Shown here in pieces: positions 36,405 to 46,161 of a DNA stretch of 64,000 nt (its first letter is position 1; each line of letters starts with the position of its first letter). The position numbers and the translations under genes were made by a program. The stretch spans positions 1 to 64,000 of the IMG/VR virus record IMGVR_UViG_3300012271_000008; one strand, written 5' to 3'. Below the pieces are notes generated by a model that saw only the letters and a list, made by a program, of their open reading frames with translations, was not told the origin of the DNA and did not search any database. This DNA is from a virus.

Positions 36405-38819
36405 TTATTTCTCTCCACTTACTTTATTCTTTAAAGCTGTCTTAGCTTTTAACTTTTCTGTTCTTTCTTTACTTTCTATTTCTTTTTCTTTTAATCTATT
36501 TTTTTCTGTTTCTATACCTAATTTTTTATTAATTTCATCAGACTTCATGTCTAACTCTTTCATTCTCATCTCGGAATCTGCTAAAAATTTATCAACTTCT
36601 AACTGATCTGGAATTCCATTACCATCACTATCTTGTGTTTCTGCAAACTTAAATGAACCAACTTCTGCAACATAACGAGCTGTTTCAGCTACTAAATCTG
36701 CTTTATATTTTTCCATTTGTAGTTTTGTGTTTTCTAATTCTAATTTATTTTTTTCATTTTCAGCATTAGCTTCTCTTTCTGCTTGAGCACCTTGAGCTTG
36801 CATTTGTTGCATTTTCATTTCGCCACCTTCTAAAGTATCTATTAATTCTCCTGGAGTTGCATTACCTCTAATCATTTTAGCAATAGAACTTAAAGTAGCA
36901 GATTGATTTTGTAAAGCTGCATGTGCTAATTGCTTTAACTCATTATACATTCTCATGTCTTCAGAAGAAGAAGATATATAAGCACCTATTCTTGCTAAAG
37001 GTAATTTTTCTAAATCTAATTCAATAATCTTTTTAGATAAATCAGATAGTATATAAGTTAAATTTTCAGTACCATATTTATGATATGCAAATTTAGCAAC
37101 ATTTAAAAGTTGAGTTACAAAAGCTTTTTTACCTAACTCATGTGTAGCAAACCAAGGTTCTGTAGTATAGTTAGACTGAACTATTTGTTGTTGCGTAGTT
37201 CCAACTAATTCTCTATTACCCTGTTGACCTGTTCTAGCATCATTCATTCCAATAACTTTACCACATTGAGCATCAATATATTCTAGTAATTGTACTTTTT
37301 TATCTATAGATGCAGCTGCAGTCATATCAACACTTCTCCAAGAAGTCATGTCATTATTACCTCTATTACCTTCTTCATTAGGATTTATCCAAATAATGTC
37401 ATCTACATTTAAGTAATGTTGCCATTTATCTAGATCTATTCCCATTGATGTAGGAATTTGATTAATATTTGCTAGTAGTTTTTTACCTTTATCAGAAGCT
37501 ATATCTCTTTGTATTAATCTAAATACAATATTAGCAAAGTATTGAAAAGGTAACATTAAATCTACTGGACCTACTGGTTGTGAATTTAAATTATTATGTA
37601 TAACACCTGTGTAAGGTAATGGGCAATCATAAGGATCATCCTCATTATCATAAAATTTATCTACTGCTCCCCAATCTGTCCAAATATCATCATTAATTTC
37701 AGTTATTTGTCTAATCTCTGGATACCATTCCCACTTAATACTTAAATCTCCTCTTTCTTCATTTACACTGTAACCTTCTGGCACACGCATAACTTGAATA
37801 CCTTCGTCTTCATCCATGTAAGTTAAAAAGCCTACTTTGTACCAATCTCTCCAAACATGATGCATAACTTTAGATTTATTACTAGTAGTAGCTGGACTAC
37901 CATCAGTATCTAAAGAGAACCAGTCATTTTGATCTACATCAGATTCTATTTCCCATTTGTCATCTATTCTAGTTCTAGCTCCACCACCTCTACTGCTTCC
38001 TTCATAAATTCTATCTATTTCAGATTTAGTTAAGTTAGGAAACATAGATACAACTCTAGATGGACTCATGTAATCATATGTAGTAGCCCATTCACCTTCG
38101 TGAATAAACATTAAATCTGAATCCATATCACAAGAAAATCTTAAAGGATTAACAACTTTACCTATTGGTTTTTTATTAACAATACCAGTATAGTATATTT
38201 CAAAAGCTGAAGTTAATCCATGCTTCCAAGCTGTTCTATCTTTTTCTTTTAAGAATTGATCTTCTTTAAGATGATTGTAAATTTCTTGAGCCATTGTTTC
38301 ATATGAGTCTCTGTAGTCTCTCATATAATCCGCAATTTCTTCTGGGGACATAACCTCTTGTTCCATTTTAGCAATTTCTTTTTCTTGCAAATCTGGATTA
38401 CTTTTAAGAGCTTCTTCCATTCTAGCTTTTTTAATTTCATTAACTACATACATAGAAGTTAACTCACCTTTCTTTTTATTATTTTCTTGAACTGCTTCAG
38501 GATTTGTAGTAAATATTCTAGTGTTATCTGGACGTTTTAACATCTCTCCTTCTAAATATTTAAAATGAGAAGTAAGTATAGGAAAATTATGCATTTCATC
38601 TGCTAAGTCTCCACTTGAAAATCCATGAGGTTTTGTAATGTGTTCAAAATTTTCTTGATTAAGTATACCATTTACAGCATCATAATTTATTTTGTTCTTT
38701 TTGTAGTTTGAGGAATAGTTACTATCTGTACTAATTTCTCTAGCTTTGGCAATATGCCATTCTTTTGTTTTTTGAGATTTTGACACTCTGTTTTTATAAA
38801 CAACTTTTTTATTTTCCAT
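36405..38819 (-). CDS. portal protein (804 aa)
   Basis: Placed immediately downstream of the large terminase (1-bp gap) and upstream of scaffold and capsid. The length fits the large portals of crAss-like phages. The centre has the Trp/Asp-rich mixed region usual for portals (DDIWTDWGAVDKFYDNEDD, LDKWQHYLNVDDIIW), a DIASDKGKK loop and INQIPTSMG; residues about 650-800 form a long Lys/Glu coiled coil, the barrel or crown. No enzymatic motif. The call rests on order, length and architecture. Confidence 0.8.
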   Translation of the reverse strand: MENKKVVYKNRVSKSQKTKEWHIAKAREISTDSNYSSNYKKNKINYDAVNGILNQENFEHITKPHGFSSGDLADEMHNFPILTSHFKYLEGEMLKRPDNTRIFTTNPEAVQENNKKKGELTSMYVVNEIKKARMEEALKSNPDLQEKEIAKMEQEVMSPEEIADYMRDYRDSYETMAQEIYNHLKEDQFLKEKDRTAWKHGLTSAFEIYYTGIVNKKPIGKVVNPLRFSCDMDSDLMFIHEGEWATTYDYMSPSRVVSMFPNLTKSEIDRIYEGSSRGGGARTRIDDKWEIESDVDQNDWFSLDTDGSPATTSNKSKVMHHVWRDWYKVGFLTYMDEDEGIQVMRVPEGYSVNEERGDLSIKWEWYPEIRQITEINDDIWTDWGAVDKFYDNEDDPYDCPLPYTGVIHNNLNSQPVGPVDLMLPFQYFANIVFRLIQRDIASDKGKKLLANINQIPTSMGIDLDKWQHYLNVDDIIWINPNEEGNRGNNDMTSWRSVDMTAAASIDKKVQLLEYIDAQCGKVIGMNDARTGQQGNRELVGTTQQQIVQSNYTTEPWFATHELGKKAFVTQLLNVAKFAYHKYGTENLTYILSDLSKKIIELDLEKLPLARIGAYISSSSEDMRMYNELKQLAHAALQNQSATLSSIAKMIRGNATPGELIDTLEGGEMKMQQMQAQGAQAEREANAENEKNKLELENTKLQMEKYKADLVAETARYVAEVGSFKFAETQDSDGNGIPDQLEVDKFLADSEMRMKELDMKSDEINKKLGIETEKNRLKEKEIESKERTEKLKAKTALKNKVSGEK

Positions 38820-38820
38820 T

Positions 38821-40989
38821 TTATTTATTTTCTAATCTATTAAGTAATTGGCTAGCAATCGTATTTACATTTTTTTCTTTAAACTCTTCTTCTTTATATT
38901 CTTCAATCACTAGCATTAACTGGAATAAAGCCATCACTCTATCAAAGTTACCAGATCTGCTGTATGCCATAAGTTCTTCTATTAGTCCAAGTGAAGGTAT
39001 AAGGTCTAAATTAAATATAGTTTCCCCTTCCTCACTTATACCTCTTTCTATCATTAACCAATTGTAACACCATTTTTCACAAGCACCTTTCATCTTGTCA
39101 TTCATAGGAGCACCATACACACGAGATACTTTAGAATTCTTTATAACCTTACCCATTGCTGAATCAGGTTGATGTTCTAATAAATGTACTTTACCTTTTC
39201 TATGAAAATAAGCCATAACATCTTTACCTATTTCATTCTCATGCATTATTTTAGCATTACCATAATACATAGATAACATCATAGCAACCTCATTTATATC
39301 ATCTGTAGATTCATATCTACCTGTATATTCTGCTACTATTTCATCATAACCGTGATCAAATTTTTGATAACCTTTATACACTATTAATGATGCTAAAGAT
39401 TTATATGCAGATTTATTATCTACATCAAACTTAACAGGGTCATACCCTATCTTATACATTTCAGAAGGATAATCAGTTTCTGGCGGACTTTGATAAATCA
39501 TTACAGCACTTTCAGCATTGTTTGATTTTTTGTGAGGATAAGAATATATAGGTTCTAACGATCTGTCAGGTATAAATTTAATAGGTCTCTGTGGATCTCT
39601 AGTTCTTTCTAACTTTCCAGGAACTCCTATATTTTTATATCTGTTGTTCATTTTTAACCTGCTCTTAACTCTTTTAAGTAAAGCAACTGGAAATACGTTT
39701 CCTTCAGGCTTTAGGAAAGCTTCTGTTGGAGTTTTACACTTTTGAGTAATGGATACATCATAATCTTCTTTAGATCCCTTAGAAGCTACTTTACGTTCTT
39801 TATCCAAAGACAATTCAGCTACCCATCTAAAAGAGTTTCCATTTTTATCCATTGAAACATGTAATTTACCATTTTCATCTACATAAGATGCACCTGGTCT
39901 AAACCACATTTCATCTACAAATAAACCTGACTTACTTTGTGTTTCATTTTCTTCGTATATGTTATCATACTCTGCTAAACCATAATCTGAAGGTGAGTTA
40001 TGCATCTCTGCAAAATCTTGTGTAGATCCCTCCATGTCACCACCTGTACCAAATATAATAGGTATACCAATCCACGTTTCACCATCTCTTAAAGTAGGTT
40101 CAGCAAATCTGTAAGCTTTTTTTAGCATGTTAATAAGACCACCCTCCTCAAATATAAATCTAGTACAAGATAGACCTGCGGATTTATCTGGATTATCTTT
40201 AAGAGTAAGAATTTTTATTTCAGATAAGAATCCCTTTTCAACATCTTGTCCATTAATTTTTTCCATCCAACCAGACCTAATAAATGTTTGAGTATCTTTT
40301 AGTTTAGAGTGTCTAAATTCTGTGTATTCATTTAAGAAGTTACACATATTCTTAGCCATGTTAAATGTGTTAATAGCTTTGTCTTCAATTTCAGCTGCAA
40401 TTACAACTCTAGATTTAGAGAAGAATGTGTATATCCATACAGCACCTGCAGCATTTTTAAATGAGAATCCTTTACGTCTAGCTTTTGCTAGTATAATTCC
40501 TTTTTTATCTTTACTAGATTTTCCAAATTTTACAGGGTTTTCACAAAGTTCTAATTCTAAGAAATAGTAATAGTCCATAGAAACAAAATTAGGGAATCCT
40601 AATTCCTTAGTTTCCCTTCCATCTGGTTTTGTAACTGTTTTTTCTATTCTACAAAAGTTTAAATAAAAGTAATGTTCTCCTGTAATATAAACTCCTCCAA
40701 TTGTAAAACCATTTAAACATCTATCTTTTTGCTCTTGCCAATATTTATAATATTGAGAGCTTCCAGGTATAGCCGTAGTGTAACAAGTGTTACCTTTACT
40801 TTCATTTAAATCAAATTCATTAGCAGCAGGTGTAAACACACTACTATCTTTAAACAAAAGATAATCTCTATTTAAATTAGAAACTGGATTTCTAAAAGAT
40901 AAATCAGACACTAAATCTTTTACCTCTTCAGGTATAGTTGATTTAATATCTGTTATAACCTCTGCTATTTTTGGATCGTATTTAGTCAT
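38821..40989 (-). CDS. terL: large terminase subunit (ATPase-nuclease)
   Basis: Residues 164-180 (GIILAKARRKGFSFKNA) form a Walker A-like segment; FIFEE at 278-282 is Walker B with the catalytic Glu; GTGG (315-318) is a coupling motif; the RNase H-like nuclease domain starts near 511 with KIGYDPVKFD, where D517 would be the first metal ligand, and HENEIGKDVMAYF (about 592-604) follows. The protein packages DNA into the procapsid through the portal encoded next. It overlaps the preceding 179-residue gene by 8 bp. Confidence 0.88.
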   Translation of the reverse strand: MTKYDPKIAEVITDIKSTIPEEVKDLVSDLSFRNPVSNLNRDYLLFKDSSVFTPAANEFDLNESKGNTCYTTAIPGSSQYYKYWQEQKDRCLNGFTIGGVYITGEHYFYLNFCRIEKTVTKPDGRETKELGFPNFVSMDYYYFLELELCENPVKFGKSSKDKKGIILAKARRKGFSFKNAAGAVWIYTFFSKSRVVIAAEIEDKAINTFNMAKNMCNFLNEYTEFRHSKLKDTQTFIRSGWMEKINGQDVEKGFLSEIKILTLKDNPDKSAGLSCTRFIFEEGGLINMLKKAYRFAEPTLRDGETWIGIPIIFGTGGDMEGSTQDFAEMHNSPSDYGLAEYDNIYEENETQSKSGLFVDEMWFRPGASYVDENGKLHVSMDKNGNSFRWVAELSLDKERKVASKGSKEDYDVSITQKCKTPTEAFLKPEGNVFPVALLKRVKSRLKMNNRYKNIGVPGKLERTRDPQRPIKFIPDRSLEPIYSYPHKKSNNAESAVMIYQSPPETDYPSEMYKIGYDPVKFDVDNKSAYKSLASLIVYKGYQKFDHGYDEIVAEYTGRYESTDDINEVAMMLSMYYGNAKIMHENEIGKDVMAYFHRKGKVHLLEHQPDSAMGKVIKNSKVSRVYGAPMNDKMKGACEKWCYNWLMIERGISEEGETIFNLDLIPSLGLIEELMAYSRSGNFDRVMALFQLMLVIEEYKEEEFKEKNVNTIASQLLNRLENK

Positions 40990-41521
40990 GTAGTATAGTT
41001 GAAGGTTTTACATTACCTTTTCTTTTAGCTGTAGTAGCTTTTTGTTTAGTAACAAGATCTTTTAAAGAATCTAATGATTCAAATAATTTACCTGCTTCTT
41101 TAATAGTATTTACAACATCTCTTACGTTATAAATAGGTTTACCTTTATCGTCTAAAGCTTTAAAATCTACAGAATAATTAAACTCTTCTAATTTTTTAAG
41201 AGCATATTCAGCAGAAGCTAAAAATCTCATTGCTTCAGTTTCTTCTAAAATTTTTACTTTGTCAATAGCTAATTGGATTTCTTTTTCAGGAAACCAATCA
41301 TTAACTATACAATCTTCTCTAACTAAAAGAGGTCTATCTTCTGGTGAAGACTTTGCATAAATAGAAGCTGGTGATGCCATATGATACACGTATTTAATGG
41401 CACCAGAAGCTTTTAATTTATCTGCTTTTTTGTCTAATTTCCATAGAACTGTAAATTCAGGAATATGTAAACCTTCAATTGTTATAATTGGTTCATTATT
41501 TATTAGATCAAAAATATTCAT
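40982..41521 (-). CDS. hypothetical protein, small-terminase candidate (179 aa)
   Basis: A soluble helical protein ending in a Lys-rich tail (KQKATTAKRKGNVKPS). It overlaps the large terminase gene by 8 bp and directly follows the holin. Its location suggests the small terminase subunit, but no DNA-binding motif is obvious; middle helices (KVKILEETEAMRFLASAEYA) could oligomerise. Function unproven. Confidence 0.45.
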   Translation of the reverse strand: MNIFDLINNEPIITIEGLHIPEFTVLWKLDKKADKLKASGAIKYVYHMASPASIYAKSSPEDRPLLVREDCIVNDWFPEKEIQLAIDKVKILEETEAMRFLASAEYALKKLEEFNYSVDFKALDDKGKPIYNVRDVVNTIKEAGKLFESLDSLKDLVTKQKATTAKRKGNVKPSTILHD

Positions 41522-41974
41522 TTATTTAGTATTTCGTGTATCTACTTTTTTATATTTTTCATAAGTTCTCATACCTCCTATACCTAACATACCTAATACT
41601 ACTGGCATCATTTGGCTCATATCCAAAGTTTCTGGACATACTGCATTTAGACTTAGAGTTTCTACTAAAGTACAATAGACAGGTATAAATATAAAGTTAA
41701 TTGCAAAAACGGATGCACATACCCAGCCTATTGCTGGCCTCCAACCTGCTACAAATATAGAAGGGTGCGATGCTTCAACTTTATTAATACTTATCTGACC
41801 TAGCATTAATTCTTGTTCAAGCTTTTTCTCTTCTAATAATATCTCCATGTACTTCTCTTCAATTTCTCTTTTAGAAGTAAAATTTTTATCTACGGCATCT
41901 CCAATTTTTTCAATTAAAGACCCATCTCCTTTACCTTTTACAAGGTTTAGTGCTGCTGTTAATATTGGTCCCAT
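41522..41974 (-). CDS. holin, 3TM family
   Basis: The phrase HPSIFVAGWRPAIGWVC (about residues 69-85) is the hallmark of Holin_3TM proteins. It is followed by one clear hydrophobic segment and a second (MMPVVLGMLGIGGMRTYEKY); the first 60 residues are helical and amphipathic. It makes membrane lesions that release the endolysin encoded just upstream, with which it shares a 1-bp overlap. Confidence 0.85.
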   Translation of the reverse strand: MGPILTAALNLVKGKGDGSLIEKIGDAVDKNFTSKREIEEKYMEILLEEKKLEQELMLGQISINKVEASHPSIFVAGWRPAIGWVCASVFAINFIFIPVYCTLVETLSLNAVCPETLDMSQMMPVVLGMLGIGGMRTYEKYKKVDTRNTK

Positions 41975-42414
41975 TATACTTTTCTTAATTCAAAATGAGG
42001 CATATCATCAAATCTTTGATCTGTTAATATCTCTCCGTCCATATCCCAATTGGCTCCCCACCTTACTTGGTGTGTTATTTCTCCTTCTGACAATAATATT
42101 GTAGCTGATGCTAAAATAGAACCTCCTAAAGCAGCTAAATGTGCAGGGTCAAAAGCCAATTTTTTATTTCCCTTCACATAGGCACATATGTCCACAGCCA
42201 TAGAAGGCGAAAGATTATGCTTACCTAGTTTTTTATATCCATCTATTTTAGATGCACCTTTTTTAAACAACTCATTTTGCCTTGCAATGCTTCTGTGCCC
42301 CTCTGTGATAATAAAATCAACAGGAGTTAACTGGATTGCTAACGCAAATATTTTTTGTAAATCTTCATGACAAGTTTTTAAATTGCCAAAAGATCTTTTA
42401 CTTAATTTATACAT
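41974..42414 (-). CDS. endolysin, peptidase M15-type (146 aa)
   Basis: Motifs of M15 peptidoglycan peptidases: EGHRSIARQNELF (38-50), KHNLSPSMAVDI with H66 and D75, RWGANWD (118-124) and PHFEL with H140. These place a single zinc for cleavage of peptide stems in peptidoglycan. No signal peptide, so it depends on the adjacent holin. It overlaps the GroEL gene end by 8 bp. Confidence 0.9.
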   Translation of the reverse strand: MYKLSKRSFGNLKTCHEDLQKIFALAIQLTPVDFIITEGHRSIARQNELFKKGASKIDGYKKLGKHNLSPSMAVDICAYVKGNKKLAFDPAHLAALGGSILASATILLSEGEITHQVRWGANWDMDGEILTDQRFDDMPHFELRKV

Positions 42415-43927
42415 ATTTAGTTTTTACCATTACTTTAGTTGTAAGCAAAGTAGCCACAACTGAAACTGCATTTTCAACTGCAATTATTGTTACTTTAGCA
42501 GGATCTAATATTTTAGTTTTGCTCCTTTTCTCCATCTCCATAGTCTTTGCATTAAAAATAGAATCAGTATCATGATTTAGTATTGCTTCTTCAATTACTA
42601 ATATATCTTTTTCTTGAACACTTGCATTAATGCATATTTGTTTAAAAGGTATACTAGCTGCTACAGACAATAATTTACAGTGTTGTCCAGCTATTAATAA
42701 AGCAACACCTCCACCTGGAAGTACACCTTGTTCTAAGGCTGCTCTAGTTGCTGCGACTGCATCATCTACTCTGTCTTTCTTTTCTTTTAATTCAATTTCT
42801 GTGGTAGCACCTACTTTTATAATAGCTACTTTGCCTTTTAATTTAGCAATTCTTTCATCCACTCTACTTTGTTCGTACTCAGTAGGCAATTCATCTTTTA
42901 TGTTTAATAGACCTTGAATTCTGTCTTCTGCTTTATTTTCTTTACCTATAAAAGTAGTTTTTCTTTGAGATATAATTACTTTTTCAATAGTACCAAAAGG
43001 TTCGGTTGGTTTTAAAGTATCTGTAACAACACTTCCACCTGTAATAGCACATATATCTTTTAAGCTTTCTAATCTACCTTGTGCATATCCTTCTGGAGTT
43101 ATAACACAACATTTAATCCTACCATTAACATTGTTATGTGCTAACCAAGATAAAGCTTCACCAGTTACTTTAGCGTTAACTATAAGTAAAGGTTTATTAG
43201 CTTCCATAGCTTGTTGCATTAAAGGTAATACATCTGCAGAGGATTTCATAGGTAAATTAGTACAATATACTAAAGGATTTTCATATTCAACTACTTTTGA
43301 ATCAGCTCCAGGAGTTAAAAAGTGTATAGACTCATAACCTCTGTCTATTTCCATACCTTTTACAAATTCTACTTCTGTTTCTATACCAGTAGCTTCTTCA
43401 ACAGTTACTACACCATTTTTTCCTACAGTATTAAATACTCCTGCTATTAATTCTCCTAGTTTTTCATCACCATTACAAGAAATAGTAGAAATATCTATTA
43501 AATTCTTAGAGTTTACTTTTAAAGTTTGTTCTTTTAAGGATTCTATAATAACAACTAGATCATCCTCCATTTCTTTTTTAATTGTTAAAGGATCTGCTCC
43601 ATTAGCAATTCTTTCTGCACCTAGATTGTAAATAGATTGAGCTATTACTGTAGCTGTAGTTGTTCCATCACCTACTAAGTCATTTGATTTAGTAGCTACT
43701 TCTTGTATAACTCTAATAGCAATATTTTCTATTGCATCTTCAGACCATATCTCTTTAGCTACTGATACACCATCTTTTGTTATAATAGCTTTAGGATTAC
43801 CATTAACATCTTCTTTATATATAATTACATTCCTACCTTTAGGTCCTAACGTCACTTTTACGGCGTCACATATAATGTTAACGCCGTCTTTTAGTGAATC
43901 TTGTAATTCTTTTCCAAATATAACCAT
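42407..43927 (-). CDS. groL: phage-encoded GroEL chaperonin (506 aa)
   Basis: Group I chaperonin signatures: VTLGPKGRNV (about 26-35), GDGTTTATV (about 86-94), GMEIDRGY (about 189-196), KKDRVDDAVAATRAALEQGVL and PGGGVAL (about 380-405), and a final DPAKVTIIAVENAVSV. It is some 40 residues shorter than cellular GroEL (about 548), lacks the GGM tail and has two insertion/deletion differences in the apical region. Probably folds the capsid or another large virion protein, as for chaperonins of other large phages. Two bases separate it from the GroES-like gene upstream. Confidence 0.93.
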   Translation of the reverse strand: MVIFGKELQDSLKDGVNIICDAVKVTLGPKGRNVIIYKEDVNGNPKAIITKDGVSVAKEIWSEDAIENIAIRVIQEVATKSNDLVGDGTTTATVIAQSIYNLGAERIANGADPLTIKKEMEDDLVVIIESLKEQTLKVNSKNLIDISTISCNGDEKLGELIAGVFNTVGKNGVVTVEEATGIETEVEFVKGMEIDRGYESIHFLTPGADSKVVEYENPLVYCTNLPMKSSADVLPLMQQAMEANKPLLIVNAKVTGEALSWLAHNNVNGRIKCCVITPEGYAQGRLESLKDICAITGGSVVTDTLKPTEPFGTIEKVIISQRKTTFIGKENKAEDRIQGLLNIKDELPTEYEQSRVDERIAKLKGKVAIIKVGATTEIELKEKKDRVDDAVAATRAALEQGVLPGGGVALLIAGQHCKLLSVAASIPFKQICINASVQEKDILVIEEAILNHDTDSIFNAKTMEMEKRSKTKILDPAKVTIIAVENAVSVVATLLTTKVMVKTKYV

Positions 43928-43929
43928 AA

Positions 43930-44376
43930 TTATTCTGCTGGTTCTACATAGTCTACTCCGTAAGACTCATAAGTTAGTACATAGGGAGAAAACTTTTTAT
44001 TGTTATCAGTCCATGCACTAGAATCTGTCTTATCAAAATAAATTGTACTTCTTGGATAATTATCTAAGCTCCAATGAACAATATCCCCTACTTCTACTTC
44101 TACACATTGTGGTCCTTTTGCTATTACTATACCTTTGTTTTGATACATAGGTTTGTAGCTGTCCTCTCTATCTACACCTTCTGAATCTGTGATTAGTCCT
44201 GATTCAGGAGCTAACAATCCATTGTCATCTTCATCTGGCATATCATATCTTTTAATTATTAGTAAATCTTTAATGGTTTTTCCAATTTTATCTTTGTACT
44301 CATCCATTACATAAACTTCTTCTGTCTTTTTAACCATGGCTGTAGCCATATCCTCATTTGTTGTTTTGTTTTTCAT
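43930..44376 (-). CDS. GroES-like co-chaperonin candidate (148 aa)
   Basis: I start it at ATG 44376; an upstream in-frame TTG is less likely. The second half (NKGIVIAKGPQCVEVEVGDIVHW, about residues 80-102) follows the GroES pattern of a GxVxAxGPG-like strand and then VKVGDKVLF. A segment (DLLIIKRYDMPDEDDNGLL) before it resembles the GroES start with its mobile loop region. It lies 2 bp before groL, the usual groES-groL order. The N-terminus is longer than in cellular GroES (about 95 aa). The call is moderately sure. Confidence 0.65.
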   Translation of the reverse strand: MKNKTTNEDMATAMVKKTEEVYVMDEYKDKIGKTIKDLLIIKRYDMPDEDDNGLLAPESGLITDSEGVDREDSYKPMYQNKGIVIAKGPQCVEVEVGDIVHWSLDNYPRSTIYFDKTDSSAWTDNNKKFSPYVLTYESYGVDYVEPAE

Positions 44377-44377
44377 A

Positions 44378-44671
44378 TTAATCTTCAATTATTATGTTAT
44401 TGTCTTCTTTAAACTTAAACCATTCTTTTGTCTCCATAATGTCTGGAAACCTCTTACCTTCATTGCAGCTCTTATATACATATAGCTTACCAGGGTAACT
44501 GCATCCACATTGAACACACTTTCCTGCAACACCACAAGTACTGGCACAAATTTTGTCTCTATATATAATCTGCTCTTTGACATGTTCTTCTAATAAATTA
44601 AATCTATCACCAAACATTCTAATATTACCACTAACAAAATCTTTTATATTGGTTAATGTTATACCTTTCAT
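44378..44671 (-). CDS. small zinc-binding-like protein (97 aa)
   Basis: A cluster of cysteines (CASTCGVAGKCVQCGC, about residues 39-54, and a later SCNEG) is likely to bind zinc. A preceding helix (FGDRFNLLEEHVKEQI) could make a dimer. It stands 1 bp before the GroES-like gene. Function unknown; a small virion or chaperone-related role is possible. Confidence 0.55.
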   Translation of the reverse strand: MKGITLTNIKDFVSGNIRMFGDRFNLLEEHVKEQIIYRDKICASTCGVAGKCVQCGCSYPGKLYVYKSCNEGKRFPDIMETKEWFKFKEDNNIIIED

Positions 44672-45027
44672 TATAATCTGTCGTATTTGTACTTAGTTAA
44701 AGCAGTTAATTTTAGCATATTAGTTACAATAGATGCTAATTCAGGTAGTGATTCTACATAAGGGTAAAACTCATCTAACTTCTGAATAAACTCATCTAGT
44801 ACTTCTTCAAAAGGTAAACCCTTATGATATACTGGTAAATTAACACTTAATTCTTCCTTAAACCTTGTAGAATAAATTATATTAAATTCTCTTAATAAAT
44901 TATTTGATTCTACTAAATAACTATCTATTAGTTCTCTCTCTTGCACTGTTTCTACAGTCATTCCATTTAGTAGAGTGCTGACTAACGTTTCTGTTACGCC
45001 CTCTACAAATACTCTTACTTTTTTCAT
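44671..45027 (-). CDS. hypothetical protein (118 aa)
   Basis: A mostly helical acidic protein without recognised motif; regular heptad-like leucines around residues 30-60 suggest a coiled coil. Stop/start overlaps by one base with both neighbours show it belongs to the leftward operon. Confidence 0.5.
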   Translation of the reverse strand: MKKVRVFVEGVTETLVSTLLNGMTVETVQERELIDSYLVESNNLLREFNIIYSTRFKEELSVNLPVYHKGLPFEEVLDEFIQKLDEFYPYVESLPELASIVTNMLKLTALTKYKYDRL

Positions 45028-45311
45028 TATCTTTTATATCCCATTGGTACTACTATTGTTAAACTTTCTTTTAATTCTATTAGCTTTTTAAAACTCATTT
45101 TTATTAAGCTACTTTCTTTTCTAATGTCATCATATATTAAGCATTTAGTTTTATAAGGTTTTCCCCCTTGTTTTAGTACCTCTTCAGGGAAAACAAACCT
45201 TATATCAAAATTCTTTTTTAGTGTTACACTCTCATGAGCACAATATTCATTCCCTTCTTTGTCTTTTTTCCAGACATCTACTAATGTGTTTAATGTTTTA
45301 TAGTGTTCCAT
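45027..45311 (-). CDS. hypothetical protein (94 aa)
   Basis: A Lys-rich protein with beta-prone segments; no motif recognised. Overlaps the HU-like gene upstream by 22 bp and touches the 118-residue gene downstream, so it is translationally coupled. Confidence 0.45.
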   Translation of the reverse strand: MEHYKTLNTLVDVWKKDKEGNEYCAHESVTLKKNFDIRFVFPEEVLKQGGKPYKTKCLIYDDIRKESSLIKMSFKKLIELKESLTIVVPMGYKR

Positions 45312-45589
45312 GTGTTATTTCTAATTTTCCAAAGAATTTTAATTTTTTCTTTAATCTTAATATTATCTTTACCTTTGTTCTTTAAACTTTTAGCTGTTTT
45401 AATATGTGCTGATATAATATGTTTTATTATCCGTGGATTAACTTTTATTTTACCAAGCTCTTGTATATGTATTGTGTTACCTTCATTGTTTGACATTTCT
45501 TCTTTAATATATTTGAAGAAGTGGTTGTAAACATTTTTAAGTAAGAACTCTGATACATTATTTTCTTCTGCTAATACTTTTAGATCCAT
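45290..45589 (-). CDS. HU/IHF-like DNA-binding protein candidate (99 aa)
   Basis: The layout matches HU: two N-terminal helices (LAEENNVSEFLLKNVYNHFFKYIKEEM), a turn, a strand phrase HIQELGKIKVNPR corresponding to the HU GFGTF-VR segment, then a basic stretch. The C-terminal third is Lys-rich. HU/IHF-like genes are reported in crAss-like phages. It may bend or compact phage DNA. The resemblance is by pattern, not alignment. Confidence 0.5.
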   Translation of the reverse strand: MDLKVLAEENNVSEFLLKNVYNHFFKYIKEEMSNNEGNTIHIQELGKIKVNPRIIKHIISAHIKTAKSLKNKGKDNIKIKEKIKILWKIRNNTWNTIKH

Positions 45590-45963
45590 TATACAATATT
45601 GAACTCATATACTAGTGTAATTTTTTTATGATCTCTTAATTTATCTTTAGCTAAGTTAATAGCAGGTTTAATAGAAATCTTTTTATTAACTTTTATTAAA
45701 TAACCTTTTTCTATTAATTTAGTAATATAATTTTCTAGGTTAGAATAATTTTTAAAACCAAATTCTTCTCTTACTGCTCTTTTAGCTGTAGTAGAAAATC
45801 TATCCTTTCTTATTAAGTCACCCTCTAGTATCCAAAACTCTGTTAAGATCTCTAACTCCATATCTGTGATTCTTCTATGAGCTGGGAAACTATTTGAGGT
45901 GTGTCTTAAAAATTCTTTGTAAAATTGCTTTAAATTTAGTTCTTTACTTCTTCTAGCTATCAT
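45589..45963 (-). CDS. winged-helix-like small protein (124 aa)
   Basis: Residues about 30-95 read as a winged helix-turn-helix: MELEILTEFWIL, then AKRAVREEFGFKNYSNLENYITKLIEKGYL, followed by a beta wing (KVNKKISIKPAI). It could bind DNA and regulate the late block, being near its upstream end. It overlaps the preceding gene by 4 bp and the HU-like gene by one base. Regulatory role is inference. Confidence 0.5.
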   Translation of the reverse strand: MIARRSKELNLKQFYKEFLRHTSNSFPAHRRITDMELEILTEFWILEGDLIRKDRFSTTAKRAVREEFGFKNYSNLENYITKLIEKGYLIKVNKKISIKPAINLAKDKLRDHKKITLVYEFNIV

Positions 45964-46154
45964 ATTAAAATTACTTTTATATCATCTTCCTCCCCTTCAA
46001 TAGGACTACCATCAAGTTTATACATACTTATAGCACCACCATAGTGTTTAATAAAACCAAAAGGGTATTCAATATAAGTGTGATCCGCTACTGTATTTAA
46101 ATTTGAAACACTTTCTATGTAATCAAAAATTTCTTTTTTTATCTCTATCTTCAT
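45960..46154 (-). CDS. hypothetical protein, first gene after the late promoter (64 aa)
   Basis: The ATG at 46154 is chosen over an in-frame TTG 21 bp upstream because that TTG overlaps the -7 promoter box. Sequence is acidic with aromatic beta segments (YIEYPFGFIKHYGG); no motif. It is the promoter-proximal gene of the chaperonin-lysis-packaging-capsid operon. Confidence 0.5.
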   Translation of the reverse strand: MKIEIKKEIFDYIESVSNLNTVADHTYIEYPFGFIKHYGGAISMYKLDGSPIEGEEDDIKVILI

Positions 46155-46161
46155 TGTAATA

